Shown here: piece after piece, positions 5,837 through 12,722 of the stretch
How positions within the stretch are numbered: the first letter of the stretch is position 1
Layout of the letters: each line of letters starts with the position of its first letter
Origin: Planctomycetaceae bacterium
GTDB lineage: Bacteria > Planctomycetota > Planctomycetia > Pirellulales > UBA1268
Direction of reading: 5' to 3'
Length of the DNA stretch: 12,722 nt
NCBI GenBank assembly: GCA_018694455.1
Contig: JABHNP010000376.1
Span: forward strand, 1 to 12,722
Position numbers and translations under genes: made by a program
Notes under the pieces: model-generated
Seen by the model: the letters and a program-made list of their open reading frames with translations, nothing else
What the model was told of the DNA's origin: nothing
Database searches by the model: none

Positions 5837-7486
5837 ATGCCATCGATAATTGTGCTCGATAAACTCAGCCCCGATGGGCTTGCTCTCCTTGATGCGGCTG
5901 GCCGACTGGGGATTTCTTATGAGGTGAAGACAGGTCTGGCCGGTCAAGAATTGAAGGAAGCTCTGGCCAGTCATGATGGCGCTATCTGTCGAAGTGGAGT
6001 TAAGATAACAGCAGACGTTCTCGCTGGAAACCATCGCCTTCGTGCCATTGTCCGTGCTGGAGTTGGTACAGATAACATCGACAAGCAGGCGGCGACTCGC
6101 CAGGGAATTGTTGTTATGAATACCCCGGCAGGTAACACCGTAAGCACGGCTGAGCATGCGTTTACCTTGCTCTTAGCGCTTTCTCGGAATGTTGCTCCCG
6201 CCGATGCAAGCCTTCGTCAAAATCGTTGGGATAGAAGCAAGTACATGGGGGTTCAATTAGCAGGCAAAACGCTCGGTATTGTTGGCATGGGACGTATCGG
6301 ACAAGCCGTAGCAAGTCGTGCCCGCGCATTTGATATGCGAGTGGTTGTCTATGACCCATTCCTCGCAGCAGAGAGAGCTGGTGAGCTTGGCGTCGAATTG
6401 TTTGGAAGTGTTCGGGAGATGCTCCCAGAACTGGATTATTTAACAGTTCACACTCCGCTTACTGACGATACTCGTCATTTAATTGGGAAAGAGGAGTTGT
6501 CTTTGCTCAAGCCCGGAGTTCGAGTTGTCAACTGTGCCCGGGGTGGAATTTATGACGAAGCGGCATTGCTTGAAGGTCTTGAAAGTGGTGTGCTTGCCGG
6601 AGTTGCACTTGACGTTTTTGAAACAGAACCATGCACAGAGAGCCCACTTTTCGGTCGATCGGATGTTCTTGTAACTCCACATCTTGGTGCTAGCACCGAA
6701 GAGGCTCAGTCGCAGGTTGCTATTGAAGGAGTTAATCTGCTCACGGATTTTTTGCGAACAGGTACTATTCGTCACTCAGTGAACTCGAGCCCGATCGACC
6801 CAGCAGATCTTGAAGCACTCCGTGGCTTCCTTGATCTTGGGTGGCGACTTGGTGTTTTGTTATCTCAGCTGGACGATCAGCCACCAAAGGCTGTTTCGAT
6901 TGCGTACAGGGGAGAGATTGCGTCGCGAAATACACGTCTCATTACAGCTGCATTTGCTGCGGGCTTGCTTGAAACGGCGCTTGAAGATGTCAACATCATT
7001 AATGCAGAAATGTTATTACGTGAGCGGGGGATTGAGCTCGTTGAACAGAGCAGAACAGATCCAGGGGCATTTAGTTCAGTAGTTGCTGTCGACCTTGTTG
7101 TTGGTGATCATGTTCATCGCGCGGCAGGGACTCTTTTCGGCCGATCAATGCCGAGGCTCGTTCAGCTTGAAGGCCATCGACTGGAGGCATATCTTGATGG
7201 AACACTTCTTATCTTCATGCATGAGGATGTTCCAGGAATCATAGGAAATGTTGGTACGGCTTTTGGTGGTACTGGGGTAAATATTGCACAGATGACAGTA
7301 GGACGTGCAGCACCCGGCGGTGATGCTATTGGTGTTCTAAGTCTCGATCAGGAGCCATCTGAGGATTCTTTATCAAAAGTACGGACCTGTGAAGGGATAC
7401 ATTCTGCAAAAGTATGTAAATTGCCAAAGGCAGGAGAGCTTCCTTATTGGTTATCTGCCGGTTCAAATAATCCAGAACAGAGATGA
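5837..7486 (+). CDS. serA: D-3-phosphoglycerate dehydrogenase, long form with ASB and ACT domains
   Basis: SerA oxidises 3-phosphoglycerate to 3-phosphohydroxypyruvate with NAD+ (EC 1.1.1.95), the committed step of serine synthesis. The 549-aa length fits the long type with a catalytic domain (1-315), allosteric substrate-binding domain (about 320-452) and ACT domain (about 456-530). Seen: RAGVGTDNID (73-82), nucleotide-binding GMGRIG (150-155), NCARGG with Arg235, FETEP with Glu264, and PHLGAST with His282. In the ACT domain His462 and Asn482 align with serine-contacting His344 and Asn364 of E. coli SerA, while Asn346 corresponds to Asp464, so serine feedback is plausible but unproven. The ATG at 5837 matches the usual N-terminus (SIIVLDKLSPDGL). 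Its ribosome-binding site is weak (AGG at 5822-5824), and an in-frame GTG at 5807 would add ten residues. serC is upstream on the same strand. Confidence 0.97.
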   Translation: MPSIIVLDKLSPDGLALLDAAGRLGISYEVKTGLAGQELKEALASHDGAICRSGVKITADVLAGNHRLRAIVRAGVGTDNIDKQAATRQGIVVMNTPAGNTVSTAEHAFTLLLALSRNVAPADASLRQNRWDRSKYMGVQLAGKTLGIVGMGRIGQAVASRARAFDMRVVVYDPFLAAERAGELGVELFGSVREMLPELDYLTVHTPLTDDTRHLIGKEELSLLKPGVRVVNCARGGIYDEAALLEGLESGVLAGVALDVFETEPCTESPLFGRSDVLVTPHLGASTEEAQSQVAIEGVNLLTDFLRTGTIRHSVNSSPIDPADLEALRGFLDLGWRLGVLLSQLDDQPPKAVSIAYRGEIASRNTRLITAAFAAGLLETALEDVNIINAEMLLRERGIELVEQSRTDPGAFSSVVAVDLVVGDHVHRAAGTLFGRSMPRLVQLEGHRLEAYLDGTLLIFMHEDVPGIIGNVGTAFGGTGVNIAQMTVGRAAPGGDAIGVLSLDQEPSEDSLSKVRTCEGIHSAKVCKLPKAGELPYWLSAGSNNPEQR

Positions 7487-7567
7487 TGGAAATGTTTTGG
7501 CTTTCATCTGATAGCTGCCGCAGTTGTTCAAATTAAAGTGGCCGTTGGCGAAATGATCCCAGGTGCA

Positions 7568-10500
7568 ATGAGGAAAGGATCAGGGAAGACTGTGAATCGC
7601 CCCCCCTCAGTCAGTCACGGTGTTCGAAGGCTTTTGCTTCTGTCAGGGGTCTCTGTACTGTCTTTTTACTTGGTTGCTGAAATAATTTTTGCAGAAACGA
7701 TGGTGGAGCACTCATCTTCACGATTGATCACGGCTCTTGGTGAAAAAGGCTATCACGATACTGCAGTGTCTGTACTCGATAAGCTAGTGCAGAACAAGGC
7801 AGTCTCAAATGCTTTTCACAGAAAAATTCCTTTATTGCGGGCTATCGAACGTGTAGCCAGCGTTCGCAAGTCTTCAGACTGGGTGCAAAGGATACGAGCC
7901 TTTGAGGAAGCAAGGGAAGAGCTGGAATGCCTCCTTGAGGAGCAGCAAGAACATTCTCTTCTGGCAGATGCGGCTTTCCAGTTAGGCATGGTCTTTCTTG
8001 ACACGGGGAGGCTCTATCAAAACTCGGTGTCCGCCAAGTACAGGGATCTCAGTAAGGCGCACGAATTTTTTATATTAGCAAATGAGGTGTTTGTTGGTCC
8101 GAGAACAGGCCAGACCGCACTCAATGCGGTAGAGAATGAAATTCAAGATGTGGACAAACTTATTCGTGCGTATCGAAACCAGAGATTAATGACGCCTGGC
8201 GACCGGCGTGCGCTGACACAACTTGAGCAAAGCCGAGAGACATTACGTGGTCGTCAAATGCAGATACAGCTACTTGCTGCTGAAACATTTTCAGAAATGG
8301 CTGAATGTTTTAAACAGCACTCCGAAGAATGGGTGCAGAGCCTCGAACAAGCTCTGCAAAGGTATCTCGCCGTATATGAGGCTATACCTAATCGTTCTGC
8401 AGGACTCTGGGCGAGGCTTGAGGAAGGAAAAACACTGCTTCTATTGGGCCGTAAAAAAGAGGGGCAGGAAGTTCTTCTTGAGGTCACGAAGTTGCCTAGT
8501 TCGGAAGGACTGATCTATCAGTTGCGAGTTAAAGCAGTTGATGAGTTGCTTTCCATGTGGCTAGGTACGGCGAATATTGAAGACGATGAAGGCTTTGATG
8601 AGCGGCTCCGGCAATTTGTCCTCAGCGATAGCTCAGCGTCTCTCTCTAATCCTGACAGGTTGTCGATGAAGTGTCTCGCCGCTGAACTTTTATGGCGACG
8701 TTTCGAGGCGTCACCAACAGCTTCGAAATCAACCCGTGATTCTCTGCTGGCTGATGTACGTGTTCTTGCTCGAGACGTTGCGAAAACTGCCGGCGTTCAT
8801 GCTGCGTCGGCACGGAGATTACTCGTAAAATTAGGGCGAAAGGATGCAGCCTTCGCTGGGCGACTCAGTCAAAGTTTCATGGCTTCATATCAGCATGCAG
8901 AGGAGGTTCTCGCTCAGTATCGAAAGAATCCAACAGATTCCAAACGGTCGGAGTCGATTGCAGAACTTCAGCAGGTACTGAGAAAAGCAACAGCTCAGTC
9001 AGCTGAAGATGAGGAGCAAAAGCGAAAGCAACTATCACTTTTGAGGTACCAGCTGGCACTTCTTTTTTATGAAGAAAAGCGGTATCACGAGGCGGTGTCG
9101 ATAGGTGAATTGCTTACGAAGAGTTCGTCGTTTGATCTCCTTAGCAAACAAGCAGCTGTTCTTACGCTAGCCACGTGGCAAGCGTTGTCAGAACAAAACA
9201 ATATTGAATGGTGTAATGACGCAGTGTCTCAGGTGGGTGATACGGCCTCTTATATTATGCATCGCTGGCCTCGTGATCAATGTTCTACGGACGCTGCAGA
9301 GGTGAGTATAGATCTTGCAGTTAGAGAGGGAAGTTTTGAAGCTATCATCGCGGTGATTCAGGACCTTGCAGAGGGTAGCCCTGGACGAGACGAAGTGCTG
9401 TTGCGTGGAGGGGTGTCGATGTGGCATCTCTGTCAGAATATGACCGATGAACAGGCTGGAAGGACAAGTCTGTCACGAAGGGAATGCACCCATCGAGCAA
9501 TCCGTGTTTTGGACGAAGGGTTGGGAGGGATTGGTAGAAGAAGTGTATTGCAGGGTACGGCCTTGGAGGTTGCAGTCGCTGCGGCAATCGCTCGTTGTGA
9601 GATTGCTGTGTCTGGCGCTGATAAAGGCTCACTCGATTTGTTTTCACTTCTTAATCAGGTGAAGTATGGGCCGTGGCGTGTGCTTCGAGATTCTTCGGCA
9701 AAGCTCCCATTGCCGGTCTATGAGCCTGGCTTGCGAGCGTGTCTTCAAGGCTTTGTAAAAGTTGGCCGATATGACTTGGCTCGTCAGTCATTGGCTGCTC
9801 TTTTGGTGACCGTGTCTTCGAGCCAAGAAGCCCGTCTTCGGCTTGTCGGGACATGTATAGCGATTGTGGAAAAAATGATTAACGCATCGCAGGAGCGCAA
9901 AGAGCAAGAAAGTTCGGCAAGTCCAAGAGGCAAGGCGTCTGGCGATGAGGCTGAATTGCTCGGGGAGCTACTGGACTTTGTGAAAGATGCTACACCGCAA
10001 ATAGAGGTGTTGTCGTGGGTGGCTATTACTTTCGGCAGGCTTGGAGTTTCTGATGACGTGCTCGGTACAGATGATGTGCTCGTTGCAGGTGTTCGTGGTG
10101 ACAAGCGGAATTTCTTTCTCGAGCAATCAGCGGCCACAATCAGAAAAATTCTAACAAGCAGTGGACTGCGAGGCGATGCGCAGACTGCTTGGAGACGTGA
10201 ACTCGTCTCGGTGAGGTCGAATCTTGGTCAGTGGGATGATGCAGTAAAACAAATGCGAGTCATTCTTTCTGATCAAAAGAATGCGAGGTCGCCATTCCTT
10301 CAGCAAGATGCTGCGAAGCTATTCCAGAAGGCCGCGAAAAATCCCTCAAGCTTTGAGCAGTCACAAGAGTATTTTCGAACAGCTGTAGCCGGCAGCCGCG
10401 TCATGCTAACAACTGGCGAAAGTGTCGTGTGGGGTTGGGGGGTGCTCGCAAATCGTATCTCAAAAGTCGCATTTGGAGATCGTAGTGATCTCGCTGAAAG

Positions 10501-10738
10501 CATGCGGAGGTTGTACTTCGAGTCACGTCTCAGCCTTGCTGCATGCCGATTGGAATGGGCGCAGAGTGACATAGATGCCGTTACGAAAGTTCAGTTATTA
10601 CACGATGCAGAAGCTGGCATAAAAATGGAGTCTCAATTGCATCCAGACCTCGGAGGCATTGCGTTCAAAAAGAGATTTGAGGTGTTGCATATAACTATAC
10701 AGCAAGAGTTTTTGAAGATTCAGGAGAGTAGACAATGA
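7568..10738 (+). CDS. Large exported helical-repeat (TPR-like) protein
   Basis: The protein of about 1056 aa has an N-terminal signal peptide: arginines around 20-21, a hydrophobic stretch 22-41, and a likely cut after IIFA at residue 42. The mature part is nearly all amphipathic helix with degenerate TPR-like segments, for example QALQRYLAVYEAIPN, LLRYQLALLFYEEKRYHEAV and LGQWDDAVKQMRVILSD. A charged, probably coiled-coil stretch lies near 190-245. Near the C-terminus is HPDLGG (1025-1030), which I recall as LYPDLGG in planctomycete relatives. No catalytic motif is visible; a periplasmic scaffold is the best guess. The start is uncertain: ATG 7568 has AGG four bases before its spacer ends, GTG 7538 has no ribosome-binding site, and GTG 7592 is preceded by AGGGAAG and still keeps the signal peptide. 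The stop overlaps the next start (ATGA), and an ExbB-type gene follows. Confidence 0.85.
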   Translation: MRKGSGKTVNRPPSVSHGVRRLLLLSGVSVLSFYLVAEIIFAETMVEHSSSRLITALGEKGYHDTAVSVLDKLVQNKAVSNAFHRKIPLLRAIERVASVRKSSDWVQRIRAFEEAREELECLLEEQQEHSLLADAAFQLGMVFLDTGRLYQNSVSAKYRDLSKAHEFFILANEVFVGPRTGQTALNAVENEIQDVDKLIRAYRNQRLMTPGDRRALTQLEQSRETLRGRQMQIQLLAAETFSEMAECFKQHSEEWVQSLEQALQRYLAVYEAIPNRSAGLWARLEEGKTLLLLGRKKEGQEVLLEVTKLPSSEGLIYQLRVKAVDELLSMWLGTANIEDDEGFDERLRQFVLSDSSASLSNPDRLSMKCLAAELLWRRFEASPTASKSTRDSLLADVRVLARDVAKTAGVHAASARRLLVKLGRKDAAFAGRLSQSFMASYQHAEEVLAQYRKNPTDSKRSESIAELQQVLRKATAQSAEDEEQKRKQLSLLRYQLALLFYEEKRYHEAVSIGELLTKSSSFDLLSKQAAVLTLATWQALSEQNNIEWCNDAVSQVGDTASYIMHRWPRDQCSTDAAEVSIDLAVREGSFEAIIAVIQDLAEGSPGRDEVLLRGGVSMWHLCQNMTDEQAGRTSLSRRECTHRAIRVLDEGLGGIGRRSVLQGTALEVAVAAAIARCEIAVSGADKGSLDLFSLLNQVKYGPWRVLRDSSAKLPLPVYEPGLRACLQGFVKVGRYDLARQSLAALLVTVSSSQEARLRLVGTCIAIVEKMINASQERKEQESSASPRGKASGDEAELLGELLDFVKDATPQIEVLSWVAITFGRLGVSDDVLGTDDVLVAGVRGDKRNFFLEQSAATIRKILTSSGLRGDAQTAWRRELVSVRSNLGQWDDAVKQMRVILSDQKNARSPFLQQDAAKLFQKAAKNPSSFEQSQEYFRTAVAGSRVMLTTGESVVWGWGVLANRISKVAFGDRSDLAESMRRLYFESRLSLAACRLEWAQSDIDAVTKVQLLHDAEAGIKMESQLHPDLGGIAFKKRFEVLHITIQQEFLKIQESRQ
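10722..10726 (+). promoter_or_regulatory. Ribosome-binding site for the 378-aa TPR protein, inside the upstream gene
   Basis: AGGAG lies eight bases before the ATG at 10735 and within the last codons of the large repeat protein. With the ATGA overlap it supports coupled translation of the two proteins. Confidence 0.7.
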
Positions 10739-11871
10739 CTGTGCAGTGCGAGGTGCCGGAAATATGGTCAAACTTTGCTCTCGGGCATAACGGTCAAGGT
10801 CTTCAATTGATGTTGGTTTGTCTTGGGTGCATTGCCTTCCAAAGTATGGGAGCAGTCTATGCAGCTGATCAGGTCGTTACCCAGGCTGAAACACTGTTCG
10901 GGAAGATAGAATCTGTGACTCCGGAAGCTGTACGACTGATTCCAAGAGGTTCTACAGGTGATCCCCGAGAGATCGGAGTTGCGCGTGTTTTGATGATTCA
11001 GTTCAATGATGAGCCGCAAGGTTTAATTGAGGCAAAGCGACTGCTTGTGAAAAAAGAGTTTGTGAGTGCACTTCTGGCTGTAGAGGAAATAGATGAGAAT
11101 CAGATAAAAAGTAGCTCGGTAGCAATTCGTGGTGAATATGCGTATGTGCAAGCGGTTGCAACTGGTCGAATTGCAATCGAAACAGCTGGGGAAATTTCTT
11201 TTGCTCTCAGTCGTGTAGAGAGAGTAATTGATCAGTTTACCCGTTCAATTCACTATTACGAACTGCTCGAACTTGCTGGAGATCTTGAGGTTATGCTCGG
11301 GCGGTTTGATAAAGCGAAAAGCTTTTACGACAAAATGAAAGACGGTCCACCGCTCATGGGACTTCGAGCAAGGAGGCTCGGTGGTAATGTCTTAGCGGCT
11401 GAAGGCCGTCATCTTGAGGCAGTTGTTGAATTTGAAAAGGTGCAGTTGGAAAAGTTTGACCTAAATGGTGGTGAGCAGGAAAAAATGGCGGCGTGTCTCG
11501 CTCAGGCGGCCAGTTTCATTGCATTGAGACGTTTTGACGAATCGGTTTCACTTATTCGGGCATTGCTTTCACGAGATTTACCGGAGAAAATACCTGTTTC
11601 CTCGGCGGAAGAGTTGTTGGGTAAGGCGTATAGCCTTCTCGGTCAATCGTTTATCGAAATGGGTCAGAATCAAGAAGCTTTAATTGCGTACCTTACGGTC
11701 GATTTGGTCTACAACACAGATTCGAAATTTCACGCCGAGTCACTCTGGCAACTGATTGGTTTGTGGGCAGACGGGGGCTATCCTTTTCGTGCAGCTGAGG
11801 CCAGAAAAAAGCTAGTCGACACTTATCCTGGGAGTGAAGCGGCAACACGGTTGAATTCGACCTCAGAGTAA
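10735..11871 (+). CDS. Exported TPR protein with N-terminal small beta (Sm-like) module
   Basis: The 378-aa protein has a hydrophobic segment (23-37) and a likely signal-peptidase site after VYA (residue 43), so the mature protein should be periplasmic or envelope-bound. Residues 48-95 read as a small beta-barrel-like unit: FGKIESVTPEAVRLIPRG, then a loop, then IGVARVLMIQFNDEP. Helical TPR-type repeats run from about 96 to 370, including DKAKSFYDKMKDGPPLMGLRA, HLEAVVEFEKVQL and LLGQSFIEMGQNQEALIAYL. The final helix ends in KKLVDTYPGSEAA. I recognise this architecture from uncharacterised planctomycete proteins; no enzyme activity is suggested. The start is firm, with AGGAG at 10722-10726 and an ATGA overlap with the upstream gene. 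It is followed after 156 nt by an ExbB/TolQ-family gene, suggesting a role with an energised envelope complex. Confidence 0.88.
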   Translation: MTVQCEVPEIWSNFALGHNGQGLQLMLVCLGCIAFQSMGAVYAADQVVTQAETLFGKIESVTPEAVRLIPRGSTGDPREIGVARVLMIQFNDEPQGLIEAKRLLVKKEFVSALLAVEEIDENQIKSSSVAIRGEYAYVQAVATGRIAIETAGEISFALSRVERVIDQFTRSIHYYELLELAGDLEVMLGRFDKAKSFYDKMKDGPPLMGLRARRLGGNVLAAEGRHLEAVVEFEKVQLEKFDLNGGEQEKMAACLAQAASFIALRRFDESVSLIRALLSRDLPEKIPVSSAEELLGKAYSLLGQSFIEMGQNQEALIAYLTVDLVYNTDSKFHAESLWQLIGLWADGGYPFRAAEARKKLVDTYPGSEAATRLNSTSE

Positions 11872-11898
11872 ATTCACGTAGCATGTTTGATAATCATT

Positions 11899-11923
11899 GA
11901 GTACAACATTGCTTGTTGTGCTC
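11899..11923 (+). other. Strong hairpin between the TPR gene and the ExbB-family gene
   Basis: GAGTACAACA (11899-11908) pairs with TGTTGTGCTC (11914-11923) over 10 bp with a single G-T wobble and a five-base loop. It lies 28 nt after the TPR stop codon. No T-tract follows, so it does not look like an ordinary rho-independent terminator. It may be an mRNA processing or stability element separating expression of the two genes, or part of a rho-dependent stop. Confidence 0.5.
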
Positions 11924-12017
11924 CATAGAATAGAGATGTTTCCAGAAGTAATAATTCCCGGGTGTGCAATGCAGGCTTAAGTGCCAGAAAGCAGGGATGT
12001 TTTAAGATGCAGTTTTC

Positions 12018-12022
12018 GAGGA
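12018..12022 (+). promoter_or_regulatory. Ribosome-binding site for the ExbB/TolQ-family gene
   Basis: GAGGA lies five bases before the ATG at 12028. It favours this start over the in-frame ATG seven codons upstream at 12007, which has less convincing upstream pairing. Confidence 0.6.
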
Positions 12023-12027
12023 ATCAC

Positions 12028-12722
12028 ATGTTGCTTCAAGGTAAAAATGTTGTTTTCGGTAGTGTCTTTTTATGGTCAACGATTGCGATGGCTCAGGTTG
12101 GTGGAGAAAGTCAGCCGGCTGTTCCGGGAGCTGGTTCAGAAATTGTTGCAGAGAGTGAACCTGCACAAGTGCAGCCATTGGCTCCGAAAGCAGATTCGGG
12201 GAACGGTGGTAATGATATTCAGCCAAGTGCACCCGATAATTTGCTTGTCTATTATATAAAAGCACTGGGTGCTACGTTTGTAATAGTTTTTGTAGCTCTT
12301 TCTTTCGCGCTCGTTGCGTTACTTGTGATGTGCTTTTTGCAGCTGCGTCGCACAGTCCTCATGCCACCTGAACTTATTGAAGGGTTTGAACTGCATCTTG
12401 ATAATAAAGAATTTCAGCAGGCGTATGAACTGGCAAAATCTGATGATTCTTATCTAGGGAGAGTGCTTTCTGTTGGCCTCGTTAAATTGCAAGTTGGTCG
12501 GCAGCAGGCATTTGACGCAATGCGTGAAACGGAAGCTGAGGAAGCAATGCAGCTTGAGCATAAGATCAGTTACGTTTCACTCATTGGCTCCTTATCACCA
12601 ATGTTCGGGTTGCTCGGAACAGTCAGTGGTATGGTCAGTGCGTTTACGGTAATCGCTCAGTCAGCAACCCAGCCGAAACATCACGAGTTGGCTGTTGGTA
12701 TTTCGCAGGCGCTTGTGACAAC
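12028..12722 (+). CDS. MotA/TolQ/ExbB-family proton channel protein (3' truncated by window edge)
   Basis: The frame stays open to the last base, giving 231 complete codons. ExbB/TolQ proteins form a pentameric inner-membrane channel that, with ExbD/TolR, turns proton flow into mechanical work on envelope partners. Seen: a signal-peptide-like N-terminus with a likely cut after AMA (residue 22), a Pro/Ala/Glu/Ser-rich linker (23-70), a transmembrane segment (about 78-104) followed by LRR, and a cytoplasmic helical domain (110-178). The family core follows: YVSLIGSLSPMFGLLGTVSG (182-201), then MVSAFTVIA and ELAVGISQALVTT. The GLLGTV threonine corresponds to the conserved pore-lining threonine of the family. 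The extended, probably periplasmic N-terminal linker is absent from E. coli ExbB and TolQ. An ExbD/TolR gene is expected beyond the right edge. Confidence 0.93.
   Translation, partial: MLLQGKNVVFGSVFLWSTIAMAQVGGESQPAVPGAGSEIVAESEPAQVQPLAPKADSGNGGNDIQPSAPDNLLVYYIKALGATFVIVFVALSFALVALLVMCFLQLRRTVLMPPELIEGFELHLDNKEFQQAYELAKSDDSYLGRVLSVGLVKLQVGRQQAFDAMRETEAEEAMQLEHKISYVSLIGSLSPMFGLLGTVSGMVSAFTVIAQSATQPKHHELAVGISQALVT

Noticed and set aside
5792..6157. 121-aa antisense reading frame opposite the serA start
   Set aside because: It is antisense to conserved serA sequence with no motif of its own.
11981..12259. 92-aa reading frame on + strand over the start of the ExbB-family gene
   Set aside because: The frame with signal peptide, transmembrane helix and ExbB motifs is the real one; this is an out-of-frame shadow.

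Overview
The window reads as chromosomal core DNA of a bacterium that is probably a member of the Planctomycetota. The basis is family recognition from memory, not a search: the 71-aa protein at 3337-3552, the Sm-like/TPR protein beside an ExbB/TolQ channel, the FHA protein with a basic tail and the TPR lipoprotein all resemble protein types I associate with planctomycetes. All recognised genes are on the + strand, intergenic gaps are short (longest 230 nt), and base composition looks close to half G+C. I see no mobile element, CRISPR array, tRNA or rRNA.

Layout. (1) 1-2286: glycine cleavage block. It holds the C-terminal part of gcvT (cut by the left edge), gcvH with its lipoyl-lysine, and a LipM/LplA-type lipoyl-attachment enzyme whose start touches the gcvH stop. 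Together these are the T-protein, the H-protein and an enzyme likely to load the cofactor onto H. (2) 2468-4393: three regulatory or scaffold genes. They encode an FHA phosphothreonine-binding protein followed by a plausible intrinsic terminator, a small 71-aa conserved-looking protein, and a TPR lipoprotein. (3) 4596-7486: serine biosynthesis. serC (phosphoserine aminotransferase) is followed by serA (long-form phosphoglycerate dehydrogenase with ASB and ACT domains). (4) 7568-12722: envelope block. A signal-peptide-bearing helical-repeat protein of about 1056 aa overlaps by ATGA a 378-aa exported protein with an N-terminal small beta module and TPRs. An ExbB/TolQ-family proton channel subunit follows and runs off the right edge.

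How they fit together. SerA and SerC make phosphoserine. Serine feeds glycine and one-carbon units, and the glycine cleavage system interconverts these, so the two metabolic blocks are linked, although regulatory genes separate them. The last block looks like the start of a proton-motive-force-driven envelope machine related to Tol-Pal or ExbBD, with two large exported repeat proteins as likely partners. It is the best candidate here for an under-described system. An ExbD/TolR partner would be expected just past the right edge. Nothing in the window is clearly a wholly new system.
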